From positions 77,583,683-77,647,682 of the forward strand of contig JASWHV010000001.1 of the NCBI GenBank assembly GCA_030760725.1: DNA of 64,000 nucleotides. Direction: 5' to 3'. Shown here in pieces: positions 44,689-56,753 of this stretch. Numbering within the stretch: position 1 is the first letter of the stretch; the number at the start of each line of letters is the position of its first letter. This DNA is from Neostapfia colusana (lineage: Eukaryota > Streptophyta > Magnoliopsida > Poales > Poaceae). The position numbers and the translations under genes are program-made. The notes below the pieces were generated by a model. The model was given only the letters and a program-made list of their open reading frames with translations, was not told the DNA's origin and did not search any database.

Positions 44689-45760
44689 ATGGTACGCACA
44701 CATTCTCAAATGGAGCTTGGAGGTTCGAGTCGAGGTTGGAATGACTCGACTTCATCACAAGAGCCATTGCCTACCAGATTGGTGGAAATTATGGCGAAGA
44801 TGAATGGGACTCTCCAAACTCCAGTTCAGAAAGGAATAAATAGAGAAGCTCAACATGCCAACCCCGAGCACTTATCTGGATTTCTTGGCGACACAACCGC
44901 CGGTATTTTCCGAAGCGGATGACCATTGTGAAGCAAATAACTGGTTACGTGTCATTGAGTCCATGTTTCGGTTGATTCAATGTGACGACTTCCAGAAGAC
45001 TCTATTTGCCGCTCAGCAGCTTCATGGCGTTGCTGGAGCCTGTTGGGCAGAATACCATGCTATCCAACCAGAAGGGCATCGTGTCCCGTGGACGGAGTTC
45101 CAGGATGCATTTCGTGCTCGTTCCGCTCCTGCAGGCATAATGCAAACAAGTCTTGGTGAATTCTGGAATCTAAAACAAGGGGAAATGAGTGTTATTGAGT
45201 ATGCTAAAGAATTCAATCCCTTAGCTCAATATGTACCGGATTATGTGAAATTACCAGCCATGAAGGGTTATCATTTTTACCGAGGGCTGACTGCTAGGCT
45301 GCAATGTGAGTTGGCTCAAGTTGGCCAAAAGAATTTTGATGAGTTTGTTAGCTTTGCTGTCACTCAGGAATATTATTCCAATCTCTACCTTAAAGAAGAG
45401 AGGGGTAGGGACTCATCACAGGATGAAAGCAATTATCTGCCTCAAAAGTATCGGTTGGTAATCCATTCACCTTTTGGTCGAGAGGATCCACAAAAGAAGC
45501 AGTCATTCTTGGAGTATAATGACTCTTATACTCCACAGAGGTTTTATTTACCTCCACCGCAGCAACAACTTATTTCTTGTGCACCCCAGTACCAACAAGG
45601 TGCACAAGAATGTTATTCCCCTCAAGAGGCTGAAGATGATCAAGGTGATTTTGCAGCGGAACCGAGTGGTATCCCACTTCAATTTGACAATGAACACAAC
45701 GTCAATGAAGCAGGAACAAAGCTAAATTTTAGTAGGAAAGGACCGGTAGAAGTCGAGTAG
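44689..45760 (+). pseudogene. gag of internal region H, frameshifted and truncated
   Basis: The ATG at 44689 gives MVRTHSQMELGG... in one frame; near 44860-44880 the coding continues in another frame (TYLDFLATQPPVF). The Gag core is well preserved: NNWLRVIESMFRLIQC, TLFAAQQLHGVAGACWAEY, EFQDAFRA, GEFWNLKQGEMSVIEYAKEF, FYRGLTARLQCEL. No zinc knuckle follows. The last codons before the stop at 45758-45760 read into LTR sequence (the GTAGAAGTCGAGTAG block), showing that a deletion removed the end of gag, all of pol and the first part of the following LTR. Confidence 0.88.
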
Positions 45761-47009
45761 TTGGAATCTACTCACGAGTTTAGGGCTTGGTTTCTTTGGA
45801 GTGGGTTGTGAATAGAAACAATGAGGAAAGTTCACAATTAAGAAATGGAGACCAGGCAGGGAGATTTAGATGCAGCAGGCCATGGACCGTGTGTGCATAG
45901 CCCTGCCTGTGTCGGTTATGGCTCGTACGTGCTTGGCCCTTTTGGGCAAGTTTAAGTTGTGTACCGGGCGCATACTGGCTATATGGGACCTAGGAAACCG
46001 ATGTACCTTGTGAGATCCACATTGCAACTTTTCAAATCGTCTTAGGCTTTCGGCGTCAGGATAGCAGGAGGTAACTCGCTCAAGAACATATCACTGCAGA
46101 TATGTAACTTGAGGGAGCTTACTCTTTGGGGAAATTGGACTGCATCCTGTGTGGAAGAACTTGGGAAAGGAGGCCGCGTACAACATCAGTCGAGGTTGGT
46201 ACCGGCAACTCGGAGTATGGGTGTACGTGTCGTGTAGTCCTGGCGTATACTGATTCAAATCACCGTCGCTTGCGGTCATATGAGCATACATGCCCACTGT
46301 GTGTTGACGTAGTAAGAACTGAACTGGTTTCCTTTGAATATTGATAAGGCTGGTGATTTAACTTGTAATGGAACCATGCTTTCCGTAGAGATAGTGCTAA
46401 TTAAAGTTTACTTCACTTTGTTCAAGAAGCATCGCAACAAAGCGTTTCTTGTTTGATTGTGGAGTTGCGATGCTGTTCAGCTCAAGGTTTTTACAATGAG
46501 GCTTAAAATCTGAAAGTTAAGGATCAACTGTAGGCGAGTCCTTTATGCAAAGTTAGCTAACCCATTTCAATCCGTCGTGCATGTAGAGTTTCTTGTTTAA
46601 GGGAGACAGATCAGTCTTGCTGAGCCTATGTGCTCACGCTTGCTATATGAGTGGTTTTGCAGGTTAACATCGATGCTTATGAGAAGGTTTTCCGGTGAGA
46701 CTCGGAGACTTCCGAGTCGTTTAACTCATGGAGAACCCAGCCGTTGCAGTTGTCTTCATGTTGCTAGTGAGAGGAGTCTGCGAGCTTGACCTCTTCTCAG
46801 GTGCTCATTAGTTATTTGACGTGAGCTGATTATAGTCTTCCGCTGTAGATATTTGCTGTAAATTATTTAAAAAGAACCTTTGTAAGCTTCCGCTTTTGAT
46901 TTATGTAATATGTGTTTCCTTATATGTGTGCTGTTGGGTGCCGCATAACACGGCACCACCAAATGCGATTCCCGGGCAAGTGGCACGGACCCGTAAAGGC
47001 GGGTCAGGC
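45739..47009 (+). repeat. LTR G, 5'-truncated, left of the copia insertion
   Basis: Begins mid-LTR at the hairpin (45752-45778) and continues through the CCTGCCTGTGTCGGTTATGG, TGCTGAGCCTATGTGCTCACGC and GTTGGGTGCCGCATAACACGG blocks, closely matching 40180-40949. Copia element J is inserted after 47009. The last 7 bases of this LTR are at 56754-56760, followed by another PBS, so LTR G too is shared by two internal regions. Confidence 0.8.
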
Positions 47010-47104
47010 TGTGAGACCTATGTGTGCTGAATACATTGGCAATTAGGATAAAAGTTAGCATTAACATTCAAAATTTTGAATATTGCCAAAACATTCTTCT
47101 GTGG

Positions 47105-47211
47105 CAAGGTCCGACAAGTTCTTTGTTAGGTCCGCCAAGTGTTGGCAAGGTCAGACGCAAGGTCCGGAGAGCTCCTGCAAGGTCCGGAGAGCTTCTGTGA
47201 GGTCCGGAACT
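47105..47211 (+). repeat. Short direct repeats in U3 of copia LTR
   Basis: Six or so degenerate copies of AGGTCCGRM at roughly 20-base spacing, two of them in nearly identical adjacent units of GCAAGGTCCGGAGAGCTYCTG. The same array is in the 3' LTR at about 55219-55325 with point changes. It could be an enhancer; no direct evidence. Confidence 0.6.
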
Positions 47212-48022
47212 TGTTTTTAGGGAGCTCCCGTGAAGTTCAACTCGTAGAACTGCAGCGTCTTGTTTTTGCTGTTAGGTCGCAATGTTTCAAACTTGCTTTA
47301 TGGGAAGGTTTTCTTAGTATTAATTTTCTAAGTTTTTGGTGTGTTTTGGTGGTTATGGCTGTTATCATTTGATATGGTTTGCAACATGCTTATGTGACGT
47401 GCTCATGTAAGGTGTTGTGATTTTCGAACTAACGTGAGTCAAGTCGAGGACTTGTGCTCGGAAGAACTGGTTGTTTATTCATGTGCAGGTGTTGCTTGAG
47501 TTCAAGACATGGCTGGTGACGGGATTCTTGGACTAGTCTCAGGGAGGAGATGAGGTTCCAACAACCAAGTTCGGGAGGAGCTGTGGTTGAGTTGATCGGG
47601 AGGTCGCGCAGCATGTTTGGATCAAGGGCAGTGCATATGAAGGTTGTGTGTACGTCGTTGGAAGGTGTTTGCACGTGTGCAAGGAGTGCAAGGACGTGGC
47701 AACATTGTTCCAAGGCGTGATGAAGAGAAGTGGACGTATAGAATTGGTCGGAAAGGTCCAACCGGCTGGATTGCGTACTCAGGCTGAGGCTGAGTCGGAT
47801 ATGGCTCAAATATGGAAAATTTGAGTTGGTTATGATAGGATTTCGTGCTAGGCACGAAGTTGAGTTGTTTTAGGAATGTTTAGGACGTTCCTAAGGTGTT
47901 TGGAAGTCTCACGATTGCTTCTATCTGCGAATAGGAGAGTCCTGAGCAGTTATGGTAAGTTAGGATACGAGTCCAATTAGGAGTAGGAGTCCTAGATTGG
48001 ATTGTTTAGCATGAGGGCTGGC

Positions 48023-48098
48023 TATAAAAGCAAGGGAGGCCAGAGCTCTCGTGGGAAGAGAACTTTGGGTTGTTCCTCTTGTGTTTCTATTGAATAAA
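48023..48098 (+). promoter_or_regulatory. TATA box and polyadenylation signal of copia LTR
   Basis: TATAAAAG at 48023-48030 and AATAAA at 48093-48098, bracketing the probable transcription start near 48055. The pair recurs in the 3' LTR (TATAAAAG at 56140-56147). The AATAAA lies inside the transcribed part, as expected for the R region. Confidence 0.75.
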
Positions 48099-48635
48099 GT
48101 TCATAGTTTCGAGGAGTTTTTGTGCCTTGTTCGTCCGACTTGTTTTTCGTCAAGTCTTTCTCGCCGAGTTTCTGGACAGACCGACGTTGCTTCGGTGTTT
48201 CGTTCATAACTCGAGTTTTACAGATCCGATTGACGTGATTCTTTTTGGGTTTGTCTTCATAACTCAATTATATATCATCTGTGAAATTTTCACGAGCTTC
48301 AGATCTGTAGTTTTTGAGATACACGAGTTTTTTTGCAGCATTGCAGATCTGTTTTATATCGGGTAGAACAGATTGATCTTCGTTTAATGTTTTGATCGTA
48401 TCTCAAGTTTTACTTCGTGTTTTCAAGTGATTCTTGTTGCATTAGATCCGTGACTTGATTATCTACCTCTCTACTTTATTTGTCATGGTTGAACATGTTT
48501 GAAAACACTTGCACACATGGTTTCTTTAACCGATTGATTTTTGCTGAGGGGTTTTTGTTGTTTCCGCTGCGAAAAGTTTTAATCTACCATTCACCCCCCT
48601 CTGGTAGCTTTTCACGTGCTCTTCGATCCTAAAAT

Positions 48636-48649
48636 TGGTATCAGAGCCA
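48636..48649 (+). other. Primer-binding site of copia J
   Basis: TGGTATCAGAGCCA, initiator methionine tRNA type, two bases after the 5' LTR. Confidence 0.92.
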
Positions 48650-48694
48650 AGGTGCTCTAATATTTGTGATTTGCACGTGTTTTGACTAACCATC

Positions 48695-50648
48695 ATGGAG
48701 AAGTACTCCGCAAAACCTTGTGTGTTCAATGGCATCGATTTTCAGGTTTGGAAGGCGCGGATGGAGGCCTATATACAGGCGCAAGGCTTCGCCATATGGG
48801 AAAAGGTCTACCGGAACTTCGATGTACCACCCAACGATCAAGTTACGGCTGCGAACATGAGAGCTGTTGACAACAACAACAAGGCTCGCAACTTGATCAT
48901 CCAAGGAATGACTCAAAGCGACTTCGACCGTGTTGCACACCTCCGATCTGCATATGATGTTTGGAAAAGCTCTTTGTGACTACCATGAAGGATCCAATAC
49001 AATCAAGGAGGTAAGGCAAGATATGTTCAAGAAAGAATACATGCGTTTTGAGATGCAACCCGGTGAGTCAATTGACGACCTTTTTGCTCGCTTTAATAAA
49101 ATTCTCAGCAACTTGCGTAGTGTCAATGTTAACTTTTCAGATGCTGAAAATGCTAGACAATTGTTAGGAGCATTATATATGTCAATTTGGGAGATGAAAG
49201 TTACATCTATTCGTGAATCTACTGTCATGAGTTCTCTTACTTTAGACGTGCTTTATTCTAAATTGAAAACTCATGAAATTGACATCATCTCACGTAAAAA
49301 CCCCAACAAGTCTATTGCATTTGTTTCGCAACGTGACATGTCTAGTTCTAGTCAATCATCATCTAGTGGTGCACTCTCTTTGCTGTCCTCTATAACCCTT
49401 GAACAGATTGAAGAGTTTCTAGAGGAGGAGCTTGCACTCATCTCTACTCGGTTCTCAAAAGCATTGCAAAATGTGAGAACTAGAAGGAGAGGAAGCTCCG
49501 GACCTCAACGATGTTTTGAATGTGGTAAGACAGGACATTTTTGTACGGAGTGCCCTAACCTTTCAGGTCCGACTTCATGTGAAGAAAAGCAAACAGGGCC
49601 GAAGAAATCGTTTGCAAAGAATAAGAAGAAGAAAGATTTATCAATGCGCAACATAGTGCATAGTATGATCTCTGCACTTCAAGATTTCGGCTCAAGTGAT
49701 GTGGACACCGGTAGTGATGAAGATGAAGAAGCTATGGCAAATATGTGCCGCATGGCGAGCAAGTCAAGTTCAAGCTCCGAGGAGGCAGAACACAACAGCG
49801 ACGATGAAGAGGTATGTCCCACCTGCGAAGAAATGTGTGATGCTATTTCTCTTGCCATTATTATATTAAAGAAAAAGGATAAAAAACTTAGGAACAATGC
49901 TGTTAAAATTGAATCACTAGAATCTGAAATTAATCGTTTAAAAACTTTGATTCCTAGTGATGATTCTTGTTCCTCATGTGATTTGATTTATGAACAATTA
50001 TCCTCTTTAAGAAGTGCACACGCATCTACACTTGATAAACTTGAACTTGAAATTGAAAAGAACAAAGAGCTTGCTGCACTTAATGATAAAAATTTGAAAG
50101 ATGCTTGTTGTTCTACAATTGATTTGCATTGTTCTTCATGTGATGATCTGAATAAGAAACTAAATGATGCTATGAATGAGATTTCTATTTTGAACAATGC
50201 TTTACGTGTGCATGAAGTTAAATATTGTTTAAATTGCAAACTAAAAGGAAAAACTTCATGTGAAAACTGCTTTGATCTGTCCAATAAACTTGATGACATG
50301 CATAGGACACTAGATCGGTTTTCTAATGCAAATAAGAACCTAAACTTGCTGCTGAATTCTTCCAAGTCTTGTAATGATAAAACTGGTTTAGGTTTTAATT
50401 CTCATGCTCATGCTAAGGCACACCCACCTAAAGTTGTAAAGTCATTAGGAAGCGGTTTGATTCAAACAGCTCCTAGACAAAAAGAGGTGATTTTCAAATC
50501 TGCAGGAGTACTGTCCCATTCGGGTTCTAATAAACGTGTTGCTTGCTCATCTAGACATGATAATAAGGTTATTTTTCATTGTACCTACTGTGGTAGAGAT
50601 GGTCATGTCATGAATTTTTGTTATAGACTAGCTAAACACGATAAGTAA
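48695..50648 (+). pseudogene. gag of copia J (one frameshift)
   Basis: The ATG at 48695 opens the Gag N-terminal region (FNGIDFQVWKARMEAY, UBN2-type). At about 48965-48968, in a run of four A, the reading shifts, and coding continues in the next frame through KALCDYHEGSNTIKEVRQDMF, MQPGESIDDLFARF and LGALYMS. Zinc knuckle CFECGKTGHFCTEC is encoded at 49512-49553. A Ser/Asp-rich stretch and long Cys-containing coiled-coil segments follow, then a second CTYCGRDGHVMNFC finger at 50580-50621. TAA at 50646-50648 stops the frame although homology continues. Length and the second finger fit the SIRE/Maximus group. Confidence 0.9.
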
Positions 50649-51020
50649 CAAAGAATACTTGCTAGATCACATAACAACCAAGCAAAATCTGCTAGACCGA
50701 ATGTTCGGAGCTTGCAACCTGCTGTAATGAGTCAAAAACTTGCTCCCGGACCTACTGTTTTTTGTGCTACATATAACACATCTTCTAAGTCAGTAGTTGG
50801 GAACAAAAATTTTCGATGTTTGGCTCATAAACCTGCTGTACCTTTTCAGCTTTCGCGTGTTATTCCTGCTAGACGTCGTGTGACTCAGTACTGGATTCCT
50901 AAAAGTCTTTTAACTAACCCCATTATTGAGTCATCGACGTATTGTGCTGCTGTGTAGGTTTCACGTTTGAGGAAGGAGAACATTTGGATTGTGGATTCAG
51001 GTTGCTCACACCACATGACC
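50649..51020 (+). pseudogene. Gag-protease junction of copia J
   Basis: The frame that ended at 50648 continues open to a TAG at 50955-50957, reading QYWIPKSLLTNP, then past it to the protease catalytic block WIVDSGCSHHMT (Asp codon 50994-50996). At 51020/51021 the reading shifts by a one-base loss and continues as NKEWFSSLSF in another frame. The protease is therefore broken directly after its active site. Confidence 0.85.
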
Positions 51021-52500
51021 GTAACAAAGAATGGTTCTCATCTCTCTCTTTTGTGTCACGTGTAGAAAATGTTACTTTCGCCGATAACTCTTCTACTCCC
51101 ATAATTGCTAAAGGTTCGGTTAGAGTAAACAATCTCTACAATTTGAAAGATGTGGCACTTGTTAAAAATTTGAAATACAACCTGCTTTCGGTTTCACAAT
51201 TGCTAGATGAAAATCTAGAGGTTAGCTTTGCTAAAAATTGCTGCAAGGTTGTAGATTCAAAAGGTGAGCTTTTGTTTAACATGTCTAGGTTTGGAAGAGT
51301 TTTTAAAGCTGATTTTGATTTGTCAACTTCTAAGCATCGGTGTCTAGTTGCTAATGATACAAGGGATCTATATTTTTGGCATTGTAGACTTGGTCACATA
51401 GGCTTTGATCATCTCACTCGTGTTAGTGCTCTCGATCGCATACGTGGGCTGCCGAAGCTTAAAAAGGACAATGATATTGTGTGCTCTTCTTGTAGACATG
51501 CTAAGTTTGTTGCAGGTTCACATTCTCCTCTCACAATAACCATGACAGCTGAACCGGGACAACTTTTACATCTTGACACAGTAGGTCCGGCACGTGTTCA
51601 ATCCTTCGGAGGTAAATGGTATGTGCTTGTGTTTGTTGATGATTATTCCAGATATTCTTGGGTTTATTTTATGGCATCTAAGAATGAATCTTTTAGTCAT
51701 TTTAGAACTTTATTTCTTAGATTATCTATTGATTACCCAGGATCATTAAAAGCAATTAGAAGTGATAACGGAACTGAATTTAAAAACCAATCCTTTGATC
51801 AGTTTTGTGCTGAAAATGGAATAGATCATCAATACTCTTCACCCTATGTACCACAGCAAAATGGTGTCGTAGAAAGAAAGAACAAGACCTTAGTTGAGAT
51901 GGCTAGGACTATGCTTGATGAATATCAAACTCCTAGGAAATTTTGGGCTGATGCAATTGCAACTGCTTGTTATGTCTCAAATCGTGTTTTCTTGCATGCT
52001 AAGCTTGGAAAAACCCCATATGAGCTCCGGTTTGGACATAGGCCTAGTGTTACACACTTTAGGGTTTTTGGTTGCAAATGCTTTGTTAAGAAACATGGTA
52101 ATCTTGATAAATTGGAAGCTAGATCTGTTGATGGCATGTTTCTTGGTTATCCATCTCATACTAGAGGCTACCGGGTGCTTTTACTTGACACTAACAAAAT
52201 TGTGGAGACTTGCGAGGTTTCTTTTGATGAAGCTAGCCCAAGTACTAGCTCCGATATTGCAGGTCCGGATCCATATCCGCAGGGGGAGAGTATTTTTATT
52301 GAAGAAGATGAAGAAATGGTGCTGCTGCCCGAAAACTCGGAAGTAAATAACGATCAAGCTGCTGATTTTGCACCACAACCAGCACCAACAGTCACTACTG
52401 CTGGTTCGGACCTTCCTCAATCAACAAGCTCTCCTAATCAAAGGTCCGAACATGAAAAAGAATGTGCTTGTGAAGTGTCTACTCCCCTCCGAGTACTCAA
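51021..52500 (+). pseudogene. Protease end and integrase of copia J
   Basis: Open frame: protease C-terminal half (VTFADNSSTPIIAKG, LKDVALVKNLKYNLLSVSQL), then the integrase HHCC region (WHCRLGHIGFDHL ... CSSCRHAK, about 51378-51498) and the D,D,E core: HLDTVGP near 51572, RSDNGTEF near 51760, VVERKN near 51870. GCKCFVKK and GMFLGYP belong to the downstream region. An acidic, Ser/Pro-rich linker follows. Near 52490-52500 the reading shifts again into the RT frame. All three integrase catalytic residues are present. Confidence 0.9.
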
Positions 52501-54141
52501 AGTCATCCTCCACAACAAATCATTGGAAGCTTGCATGAACGAGTCACTCGGTCCAGGTTTTGCGATCAAAACTCTCATGCTCATTCTGCTTTTGTTGCTT
52601 CTTTTGAACCCAATGATATATCACACGCACTCACTAATGAATCTTGGATTAATGCCATGCAAGAAGAGTTAGAAAATTTTGAAAGAAATAATGTTTGGAA
52701 ACTTGTACCTCCACCTCAAGGTCACACATTAATTGGAACTAAATGGGTATTTAAAAATAAGCAAAGTGAGGATGGGGTTGTGGTTAGGAATAAAGCTAGG
52801 TTGGTTGCTCAAGGTTTCACTCAAATTGAAGGTCTAGATTTTGATGAAACATTTGCTCCTGTTGCTAGATTAGAAGCTATAAGAATTTTATTAACATTTG
52901 CTGCATCTAAAGGTTTCAAGTTATATCAAATGGATGTTAAAAGTGCTTTTCTTAATGGATACATAGAGGAGGAGGTTTATGTTAAGCAGCCACCGGGTTT
53001 TGAAAATCCAAATTTTCCTAATCATGTTTACAAACTGTCCAAAGCCTTGTACGTTCTAAAACAAGCCCCTAGAGCATGGTATGATAGGTTAAAAACATTC
53101 TTACTTGAAAAGGGGTTTACCATGGGCAAGGTTGATAAAACTCTTTTTGTACTTAAGCATGGCAATGACTCATTATTCGTTCAAGTGTATGTGGATGATA
53201 TTATCTTTGGTTCTGCTTCTCATGATCTCATGTCCAAGTTTTCAGCTATGATGAGTTCAGAATTTGAGATGAGTATGATGGGAGAACTCACATACTTTTT
53301 GGGGCTGCAAATCAAGCAAACAAAAGAAGGAACTTTTGTGCATCAAACTAAGTATACAAAGGACCTTATTAAGCGCTTCAACATAGACAAATGCAAGCCT
53401 CTTCGGACACCAATGGGAACAGCAACAACACTTGAACTTGACGAAGATGGTGACCCGGTCGATAAAAAAGAATACAGAAGTATGATTGGATCACTTTTGT
53501 ATCTCACGGCGTCAAGACCGGACATACAATTCAGCGTATGTCTTTGTGCACGTTTTCAAGCTTCTCCACGTGCTTCACATCGCCAAGCAATCAAAAGGAT
53601 TCTCAGGTACCTACATGGAACTCAAGAATTTGGCATTTTTCTTCCTTCTTCCTCAACCGTTTCTTTGAAAGCTTTTTCAGATGCTGATTTTGGGAGTTGT
53701 AGGATTGATAGGAAAAGTACTTCGGGTGCTTGTCATTTTCTCGGTAATTCACTTGTTGCTTGGTCCTCTAGTAAACAAAGTTCAGTTGCACAATCCACGG
53801 CCGAATCTGAATATGTAGCTGCGGCTAGCGCTTGCTCACAAATTCTTTGGATTGTTCAAACACTTAAGGACTATGGGGTTGATTTAGATAGTGTTCCACT
53901 GTTTTGTGATAACACTAGTGCAATTTGTATTGCTAAAAACACCGTGAAACACTCTAGAACTAAGCACATTGACATTAGGTATCACTTTCTTCATGATAAT
54001 GTTGAAAAAGGAAACATTGTGCTTCACCATGTCGATACCGAACAACAATTGGCTGATATTTTTACAAAACCTTTGGATTTCACTTGTTTTTGTTTCATTC
54101 GTAGTGAAATAGGGGTTATGCATCCTCATGTCTTAAATTGA
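52501..54141 (+). pseudogene. Reverse transcriptase and RNase H of copia J
   Basis: Long open frame from the SHPPQQIIGSLHERVTRSR border into RT: WKLVPPPQGHTLIGTKWVFKNK, KARLVAQGFTQIEG, FAPVARLEAIR, QMDVKSAFLNGYIEEEVYV, catalytic YVDDIIFG near 53190, TYFLGLQIKQ. RNase H shows AFSDADFGSC, RKSTSGACHFLG, SKQSSVAQSTAESEYVA, LFCDNTSAICIAKN and KHIDIRYHFLHD, ending after TKPLDF. No stop within this part, so RT/RNase H is the best preserved section, but it lies behind three frameshifts and two stops. Confidence 0.92.
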
Positions 54142-55126
54142 GGGGGAGTTTTTGAAACTTTGAAAGTCTATGTGTGAATCTGAGACTAAAATAATATGAG
54201 CATAGTATTTCATACATATATGACTTTGTGATTCCTTTAACTGGCTGAAAGTTCTTAGTACATTACTCATGTTATACATTTTGTAGTTTTTGCCATGACT
54301 AGTAATTGGAATAATTACTTACACTAAATCTGGTCATGATCGAACTTTCTTGCTGTTTTGAACTTGTTGCGTGCTCACAAGTGCTTTTAATCATAAAAAA
54401 TTAATCAAGTGATCAGCTCACATGTTGAGTTTTCAAATAAAAAATTGAGAAAAGATCAAGAGAATATGCATGCATCGCACTTCTTCTTTTGAGATTGCTT
54501 ATCACTGCACTAAGATATGAACTTAGAAGGAATTGTGTATGACTAAAACCATGTCTTAAGCTTCTGTTTGTCAAATGACATAGGCTTGGCTTGGTTGGTT
54601 AGAATAAGGCTGATGCGGCATATAATCTCTTGCAAATATCATATGATCAACTTTGTGCCTTAAATGATTATGAATAATAAAAATGCAGCAACAAGTGTCA
54701 TGTTTTCAGGTTTTGAAATAGTTGAGTAAGGGAGATCATGACTTGCTTAAACTGAAAAATATATTTGATCTCTAGCATGGCTTACACTACTTTATGTATC
54801 TCATTGATGTGATAGTGTAAGTAACCTGATAGTATGACTTGGATGAGCTTTGTTTTGTATGTATATGTTATAATATGCTTATAACATTTAAAAATTTCTC
54901 TTTTGAACCTTGCTGAATACATTGTCAAAGGGGGGGAAATATGTATAAGGAGAGATTTTTTTTACACTTTGCATATGTTATACACTTTCTTCCTTCTCTG
55001 ATTTTAAAAAATGGGGAGAAATTAATAAAGGGGGAGAAATGAGTTTTCAAAGCTTTTCAAAACTTTTCATAAGCCAATGTTCGGATTTTAATTGGTGTTG
55101 CCAATGCATTCATCAAGGGGAGATTG
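54142..55126 (+). other. 3' non-coding region and polypurine tract of copia J
   Basis: About 985 bases between the pol stop and the 3' LTR without a credible ORF. It has purine-rich runs typical of this lineage: GAGGGGGAG at 54141-54149, GGGGGGGAAAT near 54931, AAAGGGGGAGAAA near 55027, and AAGGGGAGAT at 55117-55126, which abuts the LTR and is the priming tract. SIRE-type elements can carry an envelope-like frame here; none is visible. Confidence 0.8.
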
Positions 55127-56748
55127 TGAGACCTATGTGTGCTGAATACATTGGCAATTAGGATAAAAGTTAGCATTAACATTCAAAGTTTTGAATATTG
55201 CCAAAACATTCTTCTGTGGCAAGATCCGACAAGTTCTTTGTTAGGTCAGCCAAGTGTTGGCAAGGTCCGACGCAAGGTCCGGAGACCTCCTGCAAGGTCC
55301 GGAGAGCTTCTGTGAGGTTCGGAGCTTGTTTCTAGGGAGCTCCCGTGAAGTTCAACTCGTAGAACTGCAGCGTCTTGTTTTTGCTGTTAACTCGCAATGT
55401 TTCAAACTTGCTTTATGGGAAGGTTTGCTTAGTATTAATTTTCTAAGTTTTTGGTGTGTTTTGGTGGTTATGGCGGTTATCATTTGATATGGTTTGCAAC
55501 ATGCTTATGTGACGTGCTCATGTAAGGTGTTGTGGTTTTCGAACTAACGTGAGTCAAGTCGAGGACTTGTGCTCGGAAGAACTGGTTGTTTATTCATGTG
55601 CAGGTGTTGCTTGAGTTCAAGACATGGCTGGTGACGGGATCCTTGGACTAGTCTCAGGGAGGAGATGAGGTTCCAACAACCAAGTTCGGGAGGAGCTGTG
55701 GTTCAGTTGATCGGGAGGTCGCGCAGCATGTTTGGATCAAGGGCAGTGCATATGAAGGTTGCGTGTACGTCGTTGGAAGGTGTTTGCACGTGTGCAAGGA
55801 GTGCATGGACGTGGCAACATTGTTCCAAGGCGTGATGAAGAGAAGTGGACGTAAAGAATTGGTCGGAAAGTTCCAACCGGCTGGATTGCGTACTCAGACT
55901 TAGGCTGAGTCGGATATGGCTCAAATATGGAAGATTTGAGTTGGTTATGATAGGATTTCGTGCTAGGCACGAAGTTGCGGGTTGTTTTAGAAATGTTTAG
56001 AATGTTCCTAAGGTGTTTGGAAGTCTCACGATTGCTTCTATCTGCGAATAGGAGAGTCCTGAGCAGTTATGGTAAGTTAGCATACGAGTCCAATTAGGAG
56101 TAGGAGTCCTAAATTGGATTGTTTAGCCTGAGGGATGGCTATAAAAGCAAGGGAGGCCAGAGCTCTCGTGGGAAGAGAACTTTGGGCTGTTCCTCTTGTG
56201 TTTCTATTGAATAAAGTTCATAGTTTCGAGGAGCTTTTTTGCCTTGTTCATCCGACTTGTTTTTCGTCAAGTCTTTCTCGCCGAGTTTCTGGACAGACCG
56301 ACGTTGCTTCGGTGTTTCGTTCATAACTCGAGTTTTACAGATCCGATTGACGTGATCCTTTTTGGGTTGTCTTCACAACTCAATTATCTATTATCTTTGA
56401 AATTTTCACGAGCTTCCAATCTGTAGTTTTTGAGATACACGAGTTTCTTTGCAGCGTTGCAGATCTGTTTTATATCGGGTAGAACAGATTGATCTTCGTT
56501 TAATGTTTTGATCGTATCTCAAGTTTTACTTCGTGTTTTCAAGTGATTCTTGTTGCATTAGATCCGTGACTTGATTCTCTACCTCTCTACTTGATTTGTC
56601 ACGGTTGAACACGTTTGAAAACACTTGCACACACGGTTTCTTTAACCGATTGATTTTTGCTGAGGGGTTTTTGTTGTTTCCGCTGCGAAAAGTTTTAATC
56701 TACCATTCACCCCCTCTGGTAGCTTTTCATGTGCTCTTTGATCCTACA
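55127..56748 (+). repeat. 3' LTR of copia J (1,622 bp)
   Basis: Matches 47010-48633 with an estimated 55 substitutions and small indels. Ends GATCCTACA, followed by the CGGGC target copy. Confidence 0.92.
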
Positions 56749-56753
56749 CGGGC

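Larger units (their letters stand above)
47010..48633 (+). repeat. 5' LTR of copia J (1,624 bp)
   Basis: TGTGAGACC at the start, GATCCTAAA at the end (the partner ends GATCCTACA). U3 holds a run of AAGGTCCG-type direct repeats at 47105-47211. TATA box 48023-48030, AATAAA 48093-48098. Confidence 0.92.
47010..56748 (+). mobile_element. Ty1/copia retrotransposon J, SIRE/Maximus-like, 9.7 kb, decayed
   Basis: 5' LTR 47010-48633, PBS 48636, gag, pol in copia order (protease, integrase, RT, RNase H), about 1 kb of 3' non-coding sequence, polypurine tract, 3' LTR 55127-56748. Flanked by CAGGC (47005-47009) and CGGGC (56749-56753), a target duplication with one mismatch. The LTRs differ at roughly 3-4% by eye, about 1.3 million years at the usual grass rate, so older than F. 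Long gag with coiled coil and a second zinc finger suggests the SIRE lineage. At least three frameshifts and two stops disable it. Confidence 0.92.

Noticed and set aside
47139..47372. 77-codon frame conserved at 55254-55487
   Set aside because: Within the U3 of both copia LTRs; crosses the repeat array, with differences that are not biased to third positions.
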